A DNA stretch of 64,000 nt from positions 3,164,001 to 3,228,000 of the forward strand of contig NZ_CP096205.1 in the NCBI RefSeq assembly GCF_023195775.1, read 5' to 3'. Positions 9,084 through 17,447 of this stretch are shown here, in pieces. Both the position numbers and the translations under genes were made by a program. The notes beneath the pieces are model-generated. The model ran no database searches. It was not told the DNA's origin and saw only the letters and a list, made by a program, of their open reading frames with translations. Every line of letters starts with the position of its first letter. Within the stretch, counting starts at the first letter, position 1. The DNA is from Flavobacterium azooxidireducens. Lineage in GTDB: Bacteria; Bacteroidota; Bacteroidia; Flavobacteriales; Flavobacteriaceae.

Positions 9084-9731
9084 ATGAAAAAATTAATTTT
9101 AATACTATTAGCCTTTTCAACTTTATCTTGTCAATCACAAGAAAGAAAAAGTGCTTTTTTAGAAAATAAACAACCAGTAAAGATGAATGTAGAAAAAGGA
9201 TTAGAATTAGCCACTTTTGCCGGTGGATGTTTTTGGTGTACAGAGGCAGTTTTTTTGGAAATTGAAGGTGTAAAAAAAGTAGTTTCAGGCTACATAGGAG
9301 GGACAACAAAAAATCCAACTTATAAAGATATTGGAACAGGAATGACCGGTCATGCCGAAGCCATTCAAATTACGTTTGATCCAAAAATTGTTTCATTTGG
9401 TGAATTGTTGGAAATCTTTTTTGCCACTCACGATCCAACGACTTTAAACCGTCAGGGAAATGATGTAGGAACGCAATACCGTAGCGAAGTTTTTTATTAC
9501 AACGATGATCAAAAGCAATTGACTCAAGACTACATTAGTTTAATGACGAGTGAAAAAACATTTAAAAACCCAATTGTGACAAGAGTTTCGGCAGCTTCTA
9601 TTTTTTATGAAGCGGAAGATTATCATCAGAATTATTACAATTTAAACAAAACGCAATCGTATTGTAGTTATGTCATCACACCCAAAATTGATAAGTTGAA
9701 AAAGAACTTTAAGGATAAATTGAAAGATTAA
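9084..9731 (+). CDS. msrA: Peptide-methionine (S)-S-oxide reductase, lipoprotein form
   Basis: 215 residues. The MsrA active-site motif GGCFWC has the nucleophilic Cys at 49, within AGGCFWCTEAVF. Further family blocks are GYIGGTTKNPTYKDIGTGMTGHAEAIQ, HDPTTLNRQGNDVGTQYRS and AEDYHQNYY. The enzyme reduces methionine-S-sulfoxide in proteins. MKKLILILLAFSTLSCQSQ is a lipoprotein signal peptide with Cys16, so this copy should work outside the cytoplasm, protecting envelope proteins. folE follows 61 nt downstream, with no obvious terminator between them. Confidence 0.95.
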   Translation: MKKLILILLAFSTLSCQSQERKSAFLENKQPVKMNVEKGLELATFAGGCFWCTEAVFLEIEGVKKVVSGYIGGTTKNPTYKDIGTGMTGHAEAIQITFDPKIVSFGELLEIFFATHDPTTLNRQGNDVGTQYRSEVFYYNDDQKQLTQDYISLMTSEKTFKNPIVTRVSAASIFYEAEDYHQNYYNLNKTQSYCSYVITPKIDKLKKNFKDKLKD

Positions 9732-9792
9732 TTGCCCAAAGTTTTAATCACAAATCATTAAAAAATACTATTGACTCAAAATAAAAAATGCT

Positions 9793-10464
9793 ATGAATAA
9801 CCACATTGAAAAAGAATTATTTGAACTTTTGGGCGATGAACATCAGATGACTTCGGCAGAAACTCCTTTGAGACCTGATGCTTTTGACAAATCTGATTCA
9901 GAAAAAATGGCCACCATCGAAAAACATTTTCATTTAATTATGGAAGAAATGGGTTTAGATATGACCGATGATAGTTTGCGTGGAACACCACATCGAGTGG
10001 CAAAAATGTTTATTCAAGAAATTTTTAGCGGATTAAATCCAGTCAATAAACCGAAGATTTCTGTGTTTGAAAATAGTTATCATTATGACAAAATGCTAGT
10101 TGAGGCGAATATTAGTTTCAATTCTACTTGTGAACATCATTTTTTACCAATCATTGGTAAAGCTCATATTGGTTATGTTTCTAATGGAAAAGTGATTGGT
10201 TTATCCAAATTAAATCGAATTGTTGATTATTTTGCCCGACGACCACAGGTTCAGGAACGAATGATAATGCAAATTTTTAATGAATTGAAATCTGTCTTAA
10301 ACACAGAAGATGTGATAGTTGTGGTGGAAGCCGAACATTTATGTGTGTCAAGTCGCGGAATTAAAGACAGTTCGAGCTATACTTCAACCATTCAATATGG
10401 CGGAATTTTCAAAGAGAAAGAAAATAGAAATGACTTTTTTAATTTAATGAAGAAGGAAAAATAA
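9793..10464 (+). CDS. folE: GTP cyclohydrolase I
   Basis: 223 residues. It catalyses GTP to 7,8-dihydroneopterin triphosphate, the first step of tetrahydrofolate synthesis. The zinc ligands are visible: Cys113 and His116 (STCEHHFLPIIG) and Cys184 (EAEHLCVSSRG). Other family blocks are RGTPHRVAKMF, GKAHIGYVSNGKVIGLSKLNRIVDYFARRPQVQER and the C-terminal SRGIKDSSSYT. Length and order are standard for the homodecameric enzyme; it is cytoplasmic. Confidence 0.97.
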   Translation: MNNHIEKELFELLGDEHQMTSAETPLRPDAFDKSDSEKMATIEKHFHLIMEEMGLDMTDDSLRGTPHRVAKMFIQEIFSGLNPVNKPKISVFENSYHYDKMLVEANISFNSTCEHHFLPIIGKAHIGYVSNGKVIGLSKLNRIVDYFARRPQVQERMIMQIFNELKSVLNTEDVIVVVEAEHLCVSSRGIKDSSSYTSTIQYGGIFKEKENRNDFFNLMKKEK

Positions 10465-10472
10465 TTTGGCAT

Positions 10473-10480
10473 TACTTTTG
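10473..10480 (+). promoter_or_regulatory. -7 promoter element before the 97-residue membrane protein
   Basis: TACTTTTG matches TAnnTTTG and lies 33 nt before the ATG at 10514. No good -33 element is seen. Confidence 0.45.
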
Positions 10481-10513
10481 TCGTTATTATTATAGATTAT
10501 TTAATTTTAAACT

Positions 10514-10807
10514 ATGACAAAAGAAGTTGCTGTTCAATCAGTTAAAGATACAAAATCGAGAGATTTAGCTTTAAGTCTTATTTTTGATGGGATTGGAATG
10601 ATGTCCTATTTAGTTCCTTTTTTTGGAGCTTTATCAGATGTAATTTGGGCTCCAATTGCAGGTTTAATTATGCTTAGAATGTATAAAGGAACTGTTGGAG
10701 CGGTAAGTGGGGTTTTGGTATTTATTGAAGAATTAATGCCTGGACTTGATTTTATTCCAACTTTTACAATTACTTGGATTTACAAATACATAATAAAAAA
10801 AGAATAA
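10514..10807 (+). CDS. Small hypothetical membrane protein
   Basis: 97 residues with about three hydrophobic segments (around 20-45, 48-60 and 62-85). A short polar N-terminus precedes them and the protein ends in KYIIKKE. I do not recognise a named family. It has its own likely promoter box and a strong terminator directly downstream, so it appears to be monocistronic. Confidence 0.75.
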   Translation: MTKEVAVQSVKDTKSRDLALSLIFDGIGMMSYLVPFFGALSDVIWAPIAGLIMLRMYKGTVGAVSGVLVFIEELMPGLDFIPTFTITWIYKYIIKKE

Positions 10808-10820
10808 TTTTTGAAAGAAC

Positions 10821-10857
10821 TTATAAAAGCCGCTTAAAATTTTGAGCGGTTTTTTTG
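10821..10857 (+). terminator. Rho-independent terminator
   Basis: Stem CCGCT (10830-10834) with AGCGG (10845-10849), extended inward by A/T pairs, followed by a run of seven T. It ends the 97-residue membrane protein gene and lies against the convergent gene at 10864. Confidence 0.8.
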
Positions 10858-10863
10858 TATAAA

Positions 10864-11187
10864 CTATTCTGCTACTTTCTTCTCAAACCAATTGGCGATA
10901 AACCCTAATTTCATACTGCGAAGCATTTTCTTTTCGAATGCCCAAAAGAATTCAAATTGCCCGAAAATAAATCCAAATAAAACCAATAAAACCTGATAAA
11001 TTGGAAAAATTGCAATTAATCGAATGGGCAAATAAAACCAACCTAAATTTTCACCGGTAAGACCAATATAATTTGTAAAAGGTTTTGATAAATAGGCCGA
11101 AACCGAACCGGTAATAGCAAAAACAATAAAAATGACTACGAGTTGAAAGTTAGACGTAACACCCCAACGGGCTTTTAATTTTTTCAT
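10864..11187 (-). CDS. Small membrane protein (DUF6787-like)
   Basis: 107 residues with two to three membrane segments (about 14-33, 46-60 and 62-80). The N-terminus KLKARWGVTSNFQ and the internal LGWFYLPIRLIAIFPIYQVLLVLFGFIFGQFEFFW are what I recall of a small flavobacterial membrane family (DUF6787); this name is from memory and unverified. The function is unknown. It is upstream, in the same direction, of two other small genes (11415 and 11856). Confidence 0.7.
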   Translation of the reverse strand: MKKLKARWGVTSNFQLVVIFIVFAITGSVSAYLSKPFTNYIGLTGENLGWFYLPIRLIAIFPIYQVLLVLFGFIFGQFEFFWAFEKKMLRSMKLGFIANWFEKKVAE

Positions 11188-11220
11188 AGATTTCGGGAAA
11201 TTTTCAAAGAAAACAGAATT

Positions 11221-11415
11221 TTAAATTTTTTCTTTTTTAGGCTGTTTAACGATTTTTATAATCAACAAAATTAAAGCTAAAGATTTAAATAGCATTCCTA
11301 AAAGCAAGAATAAATTTCCATTTGAAAAATGTGTTATTTTGAAAAATGCTCCTAAGATGACAAAAAACATTCCGAGTAGAAAGGAAATAATGATATACAG
11401 AAATTTTTGCAACAT
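11221..11415 (-). CDS. Small two-helix membrane protein
   Basis: 64 residues, almost entirely two hydrophobic helices (about 4-26 and 31-54) joined by THFSNGN, ending in a basic KQPKKEKI tail. GAFFKITHF recalls the GldL-like inner-membrane segment pattern seen in flavobacteria, but the protein is far too short for GldL. It lies 6 nt after the lipoprotein gene ending at 11422, in the same direction. Confidence 0.6.
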   Translation of the reverse strand: MLQKFLYIIISFLLGMFFVILGAFFKITHFSNGNLFLLLGMLFKSLALILLIIKIVKQPKKEKI

Positions 11416-11421
11416 ATAAAA

Positions 11422-11856
11422 TTAGATTCTGGCCGAAAATCCGCCAAGTTGTTGTTTGTATGTTTGTTGAAAATAGACCAAATAATTAAAAAGCATATAG
11501 TTTACTTCGTAACCATAATCAATACCATTTCGGTAATCAATTTGCATTTCATATAGATTTGGATTAAAACGCTGTGGTTGCATTACTCTATTGTTATATT
11601 CAATCACCCAAATACGATTTCTTGATTCCATGTAGGTTTGAGAATGAAAATTTCTTGGCATGGCACGACTTAACAACCAAGAATTAAAGCCGGGCTCAAT
11701 AATGATTATTTCATATTCCAACTCGTCATTGGCTATTCTCACTGTATCAGAAGTTGTAGATGCTATTTCATTTTGAGAAGTAGAAGAAACTTGTTTACCA
11801 CTCGAACAAGCGTAAATTAAATAACATAAGAAGAATATAATAACTCCGTTTTTCAT
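11422..11856 (-). CDS. DUF6146-like lipoprotein
   Basis: 144 residues from the ATG at 11856; an in-frame TTG 15 nt upstream is less likely. MKNGVIIFFLCYLIYACSSGK is a lipoprotein signal with Cys17 or so. The mature domain YEIIIIEPGFNSWLLSRAMPRNFHSQTYMESRNRIWVIEYNNR... resembles the flavobacterial DUF6146 family as I recall it; function unknown. Probably in a small operon with the 64-residue membrane protein. Confidence 0.72.
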   Translation of the reverse strand: MKNGVIIFFLCYLIYACSSGKQVSSTSQNEIASTTSDTVRIANDELEYEIIIIEPGFNSWLLSRAMPRNFHSQTYMESRNRIWVIEYNNRVMQPQRFNPNLYEMQIDYRNGIDYGYEVNYMLFNYLVYFQQTYKQQLGGFSARI

Positions 11857-11910
11857 ATTATAAAAGTACAAAAAATCAATGATTTATATACTCAATTAGT
11901 TTTATTTAAC

Positions 11911-11945
11911 AAAAAACCACTCCGAAAGAAGTGGTTTTAAATTTT
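11911..11945 (-). terminator. Rho-independent terminator of the DUF937 gene
   Basis: AAAACCACT (11913-11921) pairs with AGTGGTTTT (11930-11938). It sits just downstream of the minus-strand DUF937 gene, with a T-run on that strand. Confidence 0.75.
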
Positions 11946-11961
11946 TATTTTTTGGGCTAAA

Positions 11962-12519
11962 TTATTTACCAAACAATTTTCCTAATAGTCCACCAAAGCC
12001 ACCTTTTTTATTAGCCGCAGCCATCGCATCTTGCATATCAACTTTGCCGTCTCCATTTTGATCGAGACCAAATTGACCACCATATTTAGTAATCATATCC
12101 ATTAGGTTGGAATTGCCCGAACCGCCTGAAATTGCTTTAACTAAATCTGCAACATCAAATCCTTTTTCATTCGGATTTTTTGCTTTTCCTATTAATGAAC
12201 CTAATATTTGTGGAATCATACTCGCAGCTACACCATTGGCAGCAGTACTGTCTAAACCAACTTTTTGTCCTAAATTTCCTGAAACTTGTTCAATAAGTTG
12301 TTTAACCACAGGATTTGAGGATGAACTGGCATTATTACCTTGAAAAAGTCCGGCTAATTGTTCGAGTTTTCCTTCGGATGCCATTTTTTGCAATCCTGAA
12401 AGCAGCGAACTTCCGGTTTCTTTCATTACTTTATCATTCAATTCGTTAGGAACAGCATTGTTTTTCACTACTGCTTGGTCTCCGAATTGTTGAACTAATT
12501 GTGTTAATTGATCTAACAT
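11962..12519 (-). CDS. DUF937 domain protein
   Basis: 185 residues. The N-terminal MLDQLTQLVQQFGDQAVV, then the middle segment LGQKVGLDSTAANGVAASMIPQILGSLIGKAK, fits the DUF937 family, a helical domain of unknown function. A calcium-loop-like DQNGDGKVDMQDAM segment is near residues 152-165. A Gly-rich C-terminus follows (KKGGFGGLLGKLFGK). There is no signal peptide. It appears to be transcribed alone, with its own terminator. Confidence 0.82.
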   Translation of the reverse strand: MLDQLTQLVQQFGDQAVVKNNAVPNELNDKVMKETGSSLLSGLQKMASEGKLEQLAGLFQGNNASSSSNPVVKQLIEQVSGNLGQKVGLDSTAANGVAASMIPQILGSLIGKAKNPNEKGFDVADLVKAISGGSGNSNLMDMITKYGGQFGLDQNGDGKVDMQDAMAAANKKGGFGGLLGKLFGK

Positions 12520-12586
12520 ACTTTTGGCTTTTAAAATTATTTATACGAAGTTAGAGAATAAATTCACAACTTTTTATAAATCAGTA

Positions 12587-13546
12587 TTATTTTTCTGTTT
12601 TCAACAGGCTAATAATTTGTTCCGCCAATTCTGTTCCAATTCTGTCTTGAGCTTCTAAAGTCGCAGCACCAATATGAGGAGTTAGCGAAATATTAGGATG
12701 CATTAATATTTTTATTTCCGGAGTTGGTTCATTTTCAAAAACATCCAAACCGGCAAATAATACTTTTCCTTCATCTAATGCTTCGATTAAAGCAACTTCA
12801 TCAATAACACCACCACGAGCGGCATTAACAATTCCAACATGATCTTTCATGATGTTTAATTCTTCGCGACCAATTACGTAGCCATCTTGAGCTGGTACGT
12901 GTAGTGTAACAAAGTCAGAATGTTTTAATAAATCTTCCATTGGTTCCGTTACAATATCAACATTGATAAACTGACCATTATAAAAATCAACTCGAATTAC
13001 TGCTTCGCCAACATATTTATCAGAAGCAATAACTTTCATTCCTAAACCGAGAGCCATTTTTGCAACTGCTTGACCAATTCTACCGAAACCGATGATTCCA
13101 AGGGTTTTTCCACGTAATTCAATTCCGTTTGCGTAGGCTTTTTTCAAACCTTCAAAATTGGTATCGCCTTCCAATGGCATATTTCTATTGGCATCATGCA
13201 GAAAACGAACACCCGAAAACAAATGAGCAAAAACTAATTCGGCTACCGATTCAGAGGATGATGCAGGAGTATTAATAACATGAATTCCTTTTTCGCGAGC
13301 ATACGTAACATCAATATTATCCATACCCACACCACCACGACCGATGATTTTTAGACTTGGACAATTATCGATGATATCTTGGCGAACTTTTGTTGCACTT
13401 CGCACCAAAATTACGCTTACTTGATTTGCATTGATAAAGTTAACCACTTGTTCTTGGGCAACTTTTGTTGTTATTACTTCAAATCCTCCTTTTTCTAGGG
13501 CTTTAATTCCGCTTGGAGAAATTCCGTCATTGGCTAGTACTTTCAT
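12587..13546 (-). CDS. serA: D-3-phosphoglycerate dehydrogenase (short form)
   Basis: 319 residues, a D-2-hydroxyacid dehydrogenase. The NAD-binding Rossmann motif GIIGFGRIGQAVA starts near residue 149. Catalytic residues sit in NAARGGVIDE (Arg), FENEP (Glu) and LTPHIGAAT (His). It lacks the C-terminal ACT regulatory domain of the long SerA type, so serine feedback inhibition is not expected. The serine-pathway role is supported by serC on the same strand 0.66 kb upstream. The pathway step is 3-phosphoglycerate to 3-phosphohydroxypyruvate. Confidence 0.9.
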   Translation of the reverse strand: MKVLANDGISPSGIKALEKGGFEVITTKVAQEQVVNFINANQVSVILVRSATKVRQDIIDNCPSLKIIGRGGVGMDNIDVTYAREKGIHVINTPASSSESVAELVFAHLFSGVRFLHDANRNMPLEGDTNFEGLKKAYANGIELRGKTLGIIGFGRIGQAVAKMALGLGMKVIASDKYVGEAVIRVDFYNGQFINVDIVTEPMEDLLKHSDFVTLHVPAQDGYVIGREELNIMKDHVGIVNAARGGVIDEVALIEALDEGKVLFAGLDVFENEPTPEIKILMHPNISLTPHIGAATLEAQDRIGTELAEQIISLLKTEK

Positions 13547-13606
13547 AATTTGTTTATGAGTTTAAATGTTTATGAGTTTAAAAGGGTGAAAACTCAATTA
13601 ATTATT

Positions 13607-14200
13607 TTATATCCTATTTTTTAAGTTTTGTTTGACGTTATCAAACCATTCATTTTTTATAATACTTAATACTATTGCATCGATTCGTTCTCCTTTTGAA
13701 TCAGTACTAAAATTTCTCAAAATTCCTTCTTGGATACAACCTATGCTTTTCATTGCATTGATGCTTCGTATATTTAAATTATTGGCTCTAAATCCAACTC
13801 TTTCCATTTGCATCTTTTCGAAAGCGAATTCTAAAAGTAAAAATTTACAATTTTTGTTTAATGCAGTTCCTTGAAATTCTTTTCCGTACCAAGTAAAACC
13901 AATTTCTAAATGTTTTGCTTCTAAGTTTATGTTATAAAAGCGAGTACTTCCTGCTATTTTATTCCTTACTTTATCAAAAACAACAAAAGGATATTCTAGT
14001 TGTCTTTCTTTTTGTGATAATGCTTTATCAATGTATTTTTTTAAATTTTCAGGACAATCAGGTCCATTTGCATTGAAACTCCAAAGTTCCGGTTCATTAA
14101 TAGAAAACCCAATTAATTTTTCATAATCAGTTGCTTGTAATGGTTGTAAACGTACTACATCATTTTCTAAAATATACTCTTCTTTGAAATCGAAATGCAT
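13607..14200 (-). CDS. GNAT family N-acetyltransferase (RimJ-like)
   Basis: 197 residues from the ATG at 14200; the longer frame would run into serC. RimJ/RimL-type GNAT features are present: VVRLQPLQATDYEKL at the start, EIGFTWYGKEFQGTALNKNCKFLLLEFAF for the acetyl-CoA site (the usual Q/RxxGxG/A is QGTALN), and RVGFRANNLNIRSINAMKSIGCIQEGILR. It lies 2 nt after the serC stop and before serA, so it belongs to the same serine operon. The acceptor substrate is unknown. Confidence 0.85.
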   Translation of the reverse strand: MHFDFKEEYILENDVVRLQPLQATDYEKLIGFSINEPELWSFNANGPDCPENLKKYIDKALSQKERQLEYPFVVFDKVRNKIAGSTRFYNINLEAKHLEIGFTWYGKEFQGTALNKNCKFLLLEFAFEKMQMERVGFRANNLNIRSINAMKSIGCIQEGILRNFSTDSKGERIDAIVLSIIKNEWFDNVKQNLKNRI

Positions 14201-14202
14201 AA

Positions 14203-15273
14203 TTAAACTACTTTCTCTAATTCTTGCATTACAGACACTAAAACCTGAACGCTTTCCAATGGCATAGCATTGTACATCGAAGCTCTGTATCCGCCCACCG
14301 AACGATGGCCAGGTAATCCTGAAATTCCGGCATCTTTCCAAAGTTTATCAAAAGCAGGAGCGTGGGCTTCATCATTCAATAAAAATGTTGCATTCATATT
14401 GCTTCTAAATTCGGCAACGGCAGTTCCTTTGAACAATGGATTTCGGTCGATTTCGGTATATAATAAATTTGCTTTCGCTTCATTTGCTTTTTCAATGGCG
14501 GTAATTCCACCTAAATTTTTCAACCATTGTAAGGTTAAAAGTGATGCATAAACCGGGAAAACGGCCGGTGTATTATACATACTTTCTTTTTCAATATGTT
14601 GAACGTAATCTAACATATTTGGAATTATACGACCTGATTTTCCTAAGATTTCTTCTTTTACAACCACCAAAGTTGTTCCGGCTGGACCCATGTTTTTTTG
14701 AGCTCCGGCATAAATTAAATCAAATTTTGAAAAATCTAATTTACGTGAGAAAATATCAGAACTCATATCACAAACCATTGGAATTTCGAGATTTGGAAAT
14801 TCTTTTATTTGTGTTCCAAAAATGGTGTTATTAGATGTACAGTGAAAATAATCAGCATCCGATGGAACGGTATAACCTTTTGGAATATGATTGTAATTTT
14901 CAGCTTTTGACGAAGCAACAACTACTGTTTCACCAAAATGTTTAGCTTCTTTGATGGCAGAATTTGCCCAAGTTCCGGTGTCTAAATAAGCTGCTTTTCC
15001 ATTCACTTTCATCAAGTTGTACGGAATCATTAAAAATTCTAAACTCGCTCCGCCGTGTAAAAACAACGCTTGATACCCTTTTCCTTCTAATCCTAAAAGT
15101 TCTAAAGCTAAAGCTCTTGCTTCATCCATAACGGCAACAAAATCTTTGCTACGGTGCGAAATTTCTAATATCGATAAACCTGAATTATTAAAATTTAAAA
15201 TGGCTTGAGCCGATTTTTCAAATACCTCTTGTGGTAGAATGCAAGGTCCTGCACTATAGTTATGTTTTTTCAT
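14203..15273 (-). CDS. serC: Phosphoserine aminotransferase
   Basis: 356 residues, a class V (fold type I) PLP enzyme. It converts 3-phosphohydroxypyruvate plus glutamate to O-phosphoserine. The N-terminal KHNYSAGPCILPQEV is diagnostic, and the PLP Lys is 193 in YAGAQKNMGPAGTT. Phosphate-binding HGGAS is at about 73-77 and the C-terminal GLPGHRSVGGYRAS is standard. Length is normal. It is the first gene of serC - GNAT - serA, an arrangement I recall from other flavobacteria. Confidence 0.96.
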   Translation of the reverse strand: MKKHNYSAGPCILPQEVFEKSAQAILNFNNSGLSILEISHRSKDFVAVMDEARALALELLGLEGKGYQALFLHGGASLEFLMIPYNLMKVNGKAAYLDTGTWANSAIKEAKHFGETVVVASSKAENYNHIPKGYTVPSDADYFHCTSNNTIFGTQIKEFPNLEIPMVCDMSSDIFSRKLDFSKFDLIYAGAQKNMGPAGTTLVVVKEEILGKSGRIIPNMLDYVQHIEKESMYNTPAVFPVYASLLTLQWLKNLGGITAIEKANEAKANLLYTEIDRNPLFKGTAVAEFRSNMNATFLLNDEAHAPAFDKLWKDAGISGLPGHRSVGGYRASMYNAMPLESVQVLVSVMQELEKVV

Positions 15274-15327
15274 TATAGAAGTTTGGTTTCAAAAAATTGA
15301 ATTGCAAATTTCTGAAATTCATAGTGA

Positions 15328-15356
15328 AAAGACCGATTTTTGAAAGCGGTTTTTAT
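15328..15356 (-). terminator. Possible weak terminator after the acyl-CoA reductase gene
   Basis: A short ACCG (15332-15335) / CGGT (15347-15350) stem lies in the spacer between serC and the acyl-CoA reductase gene, flanked by T-rich sequence on both strands. The stem is only 4 bp of G/C pairing, so this is tentative. Confidence 0.3.
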
Positions 15357-15397
15357 TATAGGTTATTAACAAAAACGTTGTAGTTGAAAAGAAAACT

Positions 15398-16456
15398 TTA
15401 AACCGAAATCAAAAATTCCAACGTATCAACATTATCTGCATAATCCCAAAGTTGTGGCTTTTGTGTTTGTCCGAATTTGATGCTGTTCTCCGTTAGACCA
15501 TTGGAAACGATACACTGAATTTGATCTTTATCATTTTCTAAGCGTTTTTTCAAATCTGATAAGGACTCATAATTTTCATAAAAAACAGAAGAAATAGGCG
15601 AGGAGTAGCTTTGATCTTCTTTTAAAGTTAAAAATCCGTTATCTAATAATTTGAAGTTACTCATTAAAAAAACGGCTTTGTTGTAGTCATAGTTATTGGA
15701 ATATTTTTCATAATGAATCACATCTTGGTATTCAAAAATGGCTTTGAAAAAAGTATCAAAATTATATCCTTTTGGAACAAATAGTTTGGAAACATTTCTG
15801 CATCCTAAACCAAAATAACGGAAAATATCTTCACCTAAACTAACTAAATCTTCATGTGATTCGTTTCCATTCAAAATCGCAACGGAATTTCTATTTTTAC
15901 GAATAATAGAGGGTTTGTTCTTGAAATAATACTCAAAATAACGAGCAGTATTGTTACTTCCGGTGGCAATTACAGCATCAAAATTTTCTAATTTTCCATC
16001 TGTAAATTTGATTCTTTCTTCCAAACTTTCATCAACAGCAATCAAATAATTGGCTAAAAATTTAATTAGATGTTGATCGTTGGATGAAGTCTTTACCAAA
16101 ACATTGTGTCCTGAAATCAACACTGACAAAAAATCATGAAAACCCACTAGCGGAATATTTCCGGCTAAAATTAATCCGATTGTTTTGGGTTGAACTTTTG
16201 AAAAATCATAGTTAGAAAGCCATTTTGATAAATTTTCATCCGTCAAAGCTTCTGCCCAAGAATTCGCAGCAAAATAAACCTGTTCTTGTGTAAACCAACC
16301 GTTATGTGATTGTGACAAAGCCAACAATGTTTCAAATGAATCAAAAAAGCGGTCATTGTGTTGAACCTCATGATTTCGCTGGGAATTATCCAATGAAAAC
16401 TGAGCCAAAAACTTTCCTAATTCAACAAAACTCGAAATTTTATTTTTTTGTAACAT
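15398..16456 (-). CDS. Acyl-CoA reductase (LuxC family)
   Basis: 352 residues of the LuxC-like acyl-CoA reductase family, within the aldehyde dehydrogenase superfamily. GLILAGNIPLVGFHDFLSVLISG (from about 94) is the conserved cofactor region, ATGSNNTARYFEYYF follows, and the likely catalytic nucleophile is Cys219 in YFGLGCRNVSKLF. Members reduce acyl-CoA to aldehyde with NADPH; the in vivo substrate in non-luminous flavobacteria is unclear. It is divergent from the ferredoxin gene, with 125 bp between the starts. Confidence 0.87.
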   Translation of the reverse strand: MLQKNKISSFVELGKFLAQFSLDNSQRNHEVQHNDRFFDSFETLLALSQSHNGWFTQEQVYFAANSWAEALTDENLSKWLSNYDFSKVQPKTIGLILAGNIPLVGFHDFLSVLISGHNVLVKTSSNDQHLIKFLANYLIAVDESLEERIKFTDGKLENFDAVIATGSNNTARYFEYYFKNKPSIIRKNRNSVAILNGNESHEDLVSLGEDIFRYFGLGCRNVSKLFVPKGYNFDTFFKAIFEYQDVIHYEKYSNNYDYNKAVFLMSNFKLLDNGFLTLKEDQSYSSPISSVFYENYESLSDLKKRLENDKDQIQCIVSNGLTENSIKFGQTQKPQLWDYADNVDTLEFLISV

Positions 16457-16496
16457 TTGATACTTGTTTATAACGTCTTTTGATTGTAATTTTGCA

Positions 16497-16504
16497 CAAA
16501 AATA
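16497..16504 (-). promoter_or_regulatory. -7 promoter element of the acyl-CoA reductase gene
   Basis: On the minus strand TATTTTTG matches TAnnTTTG, 40 nt before the ATG at 16456. A TTG lies about 16 nt upstream, shorter than the usual 19-21. Confidence 0.45.
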
Positions 16505-16533
16505 AGAAATTGAAAGTTGACAAAACTCAATTG

Positions 16534-16562
16534 TTGAAAGTTAATAGTATTTCTTATCTTTA
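16534..16562 (+). promoter_or_regulatory. Probable promoter of the ferredoxin gene
   Basis: TTG (16534-16536), 18 nt, then TATCTTTA (16555-16562), one mismatch from TAnnTTTG, ending 19 nt before the ATG at 16582. Confidence 0.45.
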
Positions 16563-16581
16563 AATTTTAATCAAAGAAAAA

Positions 16582-16932
16582 ATGGCTATCATTATAACAG
16601 ACGAATGTATTAATTGCGGAGCTTGTGAACCCGAATGTCCAAATACAGCAATTTATGAAGGAGCAGACGATTGGCGTTATAAAGACGGAACCAAATTGAG
16701 CGGAAAAGTAATTTTGCCCGATGGAACCGAAATTGATGCCGAAGCCGCTCAAACCCCAATTTCTGACGATATTTACTACATCGTTCCTGGAAAATGTACC
16801 GAATGTAAAGGTTTTCACGAAGAGCCTCAATGTGCTGCCGTTTGTCCGGTAGATTGTTGTGTTCCGGATGATAATCATGTGGAAAGTGAAGAAACACTTT
16901 TGAACAGGCAAGCATTTTTACATAACGAATAA
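16582..16932 (+). CDS. 2[4Fe-4S] ferredoxin
   Basis: 116 residues. Cluster I ligands are Cys9, 12, 15 (CINCGAC) with Cys19-Pro (CPN). Cluster II is CTEC (72, 75), then a longer loop and [10 protein letters not shown] (84, 88, 92/93). The wider second-loop spacing (CxxCx8CxxxCP) and the insert of about 45 residues are features of the Alvin/YfhL-type ferredoxins. It is a low-potential cytoplasmic electron carrier. It faces away from the acyl-CoA reductase gene and is followed by a perfect terminator. Confidence 0.93.
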   Translation: MAIIITDECINCGACEPECPNTAIYEGADDWRYKDGTKLSGKVILPDGTEIDAEAAQTPISDDIYYIVPGKCTECKGFHEEPQCAAVCPVDCCVPDDNHVESEETLLNRQAFLHNE

Positions 16933-16942
16933 AACACATTTT

Positions 16943-16970
16943 AACCTCAAGAATTCTTGAGGTTTTTTTT
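16943..16970 (+). terminator. Strong Rho-independent terminator
   Basis: A perfect 22-bp palindrome: AACCTCAAGAA (16943-16953) against TTCTTGAGGTT (16954-16964), followed by T's up to 16970. It ends the ferredoxin transcript. Confidence 0.85.
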
Positions 16971-16973
16971 ACT

Positions 16974-17444
16974 ATGCTCAGAATATTTTTACTTACGATG
17001 TCTGGAGTATTGATTTTGTTTTTTTCATACAAATCAATCATTTATCTTTCACACAAAAAGGTGGATGGAAATATAATTGCAATTGATTATGTAAATCAAA
17101 AATATTATAATAAAGGTAGAAATGGCTCAAATTACGTAGCTGGTTATAAAAGAGTGATTGTACCAACGATAGAATATAATCTAAACAATCAAAAAGTTAT
17201 TATTACCAATCCGGCTTGGTCTGTAACAAATGGATTTGAAGTTAATGAGAAAGTAAAAATTCTTTTAAACGAATCAAATTCACCACTTCATTTAGCTACG
17301 GTAACTCATTTTTGGTTTACTTCTAACGAAATTATTTTTGTTTTTTCAATTATTTTTACGTTGCCTGTTATTTACTCCATTTTCTTTGGATCTAAAAGAA
17401 CAAAACGAAAACCACATCCATTATTCAAAAACGAACGAATTTAA
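16974..17444 (+). CDS. DUF3592-like membrane protein
   Basis: 156 residues. There is an N-terminal membrane helix (about 3-24) and a C-terminal one (about 119-137), with a 90-residue soluble domain between. The pattern K..GNIIAIDYV.....VPTIEYNLNNQKVIITNPAW resembles the DUF3592 extracytoplasmic domain. Function unknown. The start is only 4 nt after the preceding terminator's T-run, so its promoter must overlap the ferredoxin 3' region, or it is read through. The next gene starts 3 nt later. Confidence 0.7.
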   Translation: MLRIFLLTMSGVLILFFSYKSIIYLSHKKVDGNIIAIDYVNQKYYNKGRNGSNYVAGYKRVIVPTIEYNLNNQKVIITNPAWSVTNGFEVNEKVKILLNESNSPLHLATVTHFWFTSNEIIFVFSIIFTLPVIYSIFFGSKRTKRKPHPLFKNERI

Positions 17445-17447
17445 GCT

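Noticed and set aside
13607-14341. A longer start for the GNAT gene (at 14341)
   Set aside because: The extra 47 residues overlap serC in another frame and do not resemble the family; the ATG at 14200 gives the usual N-terminus.
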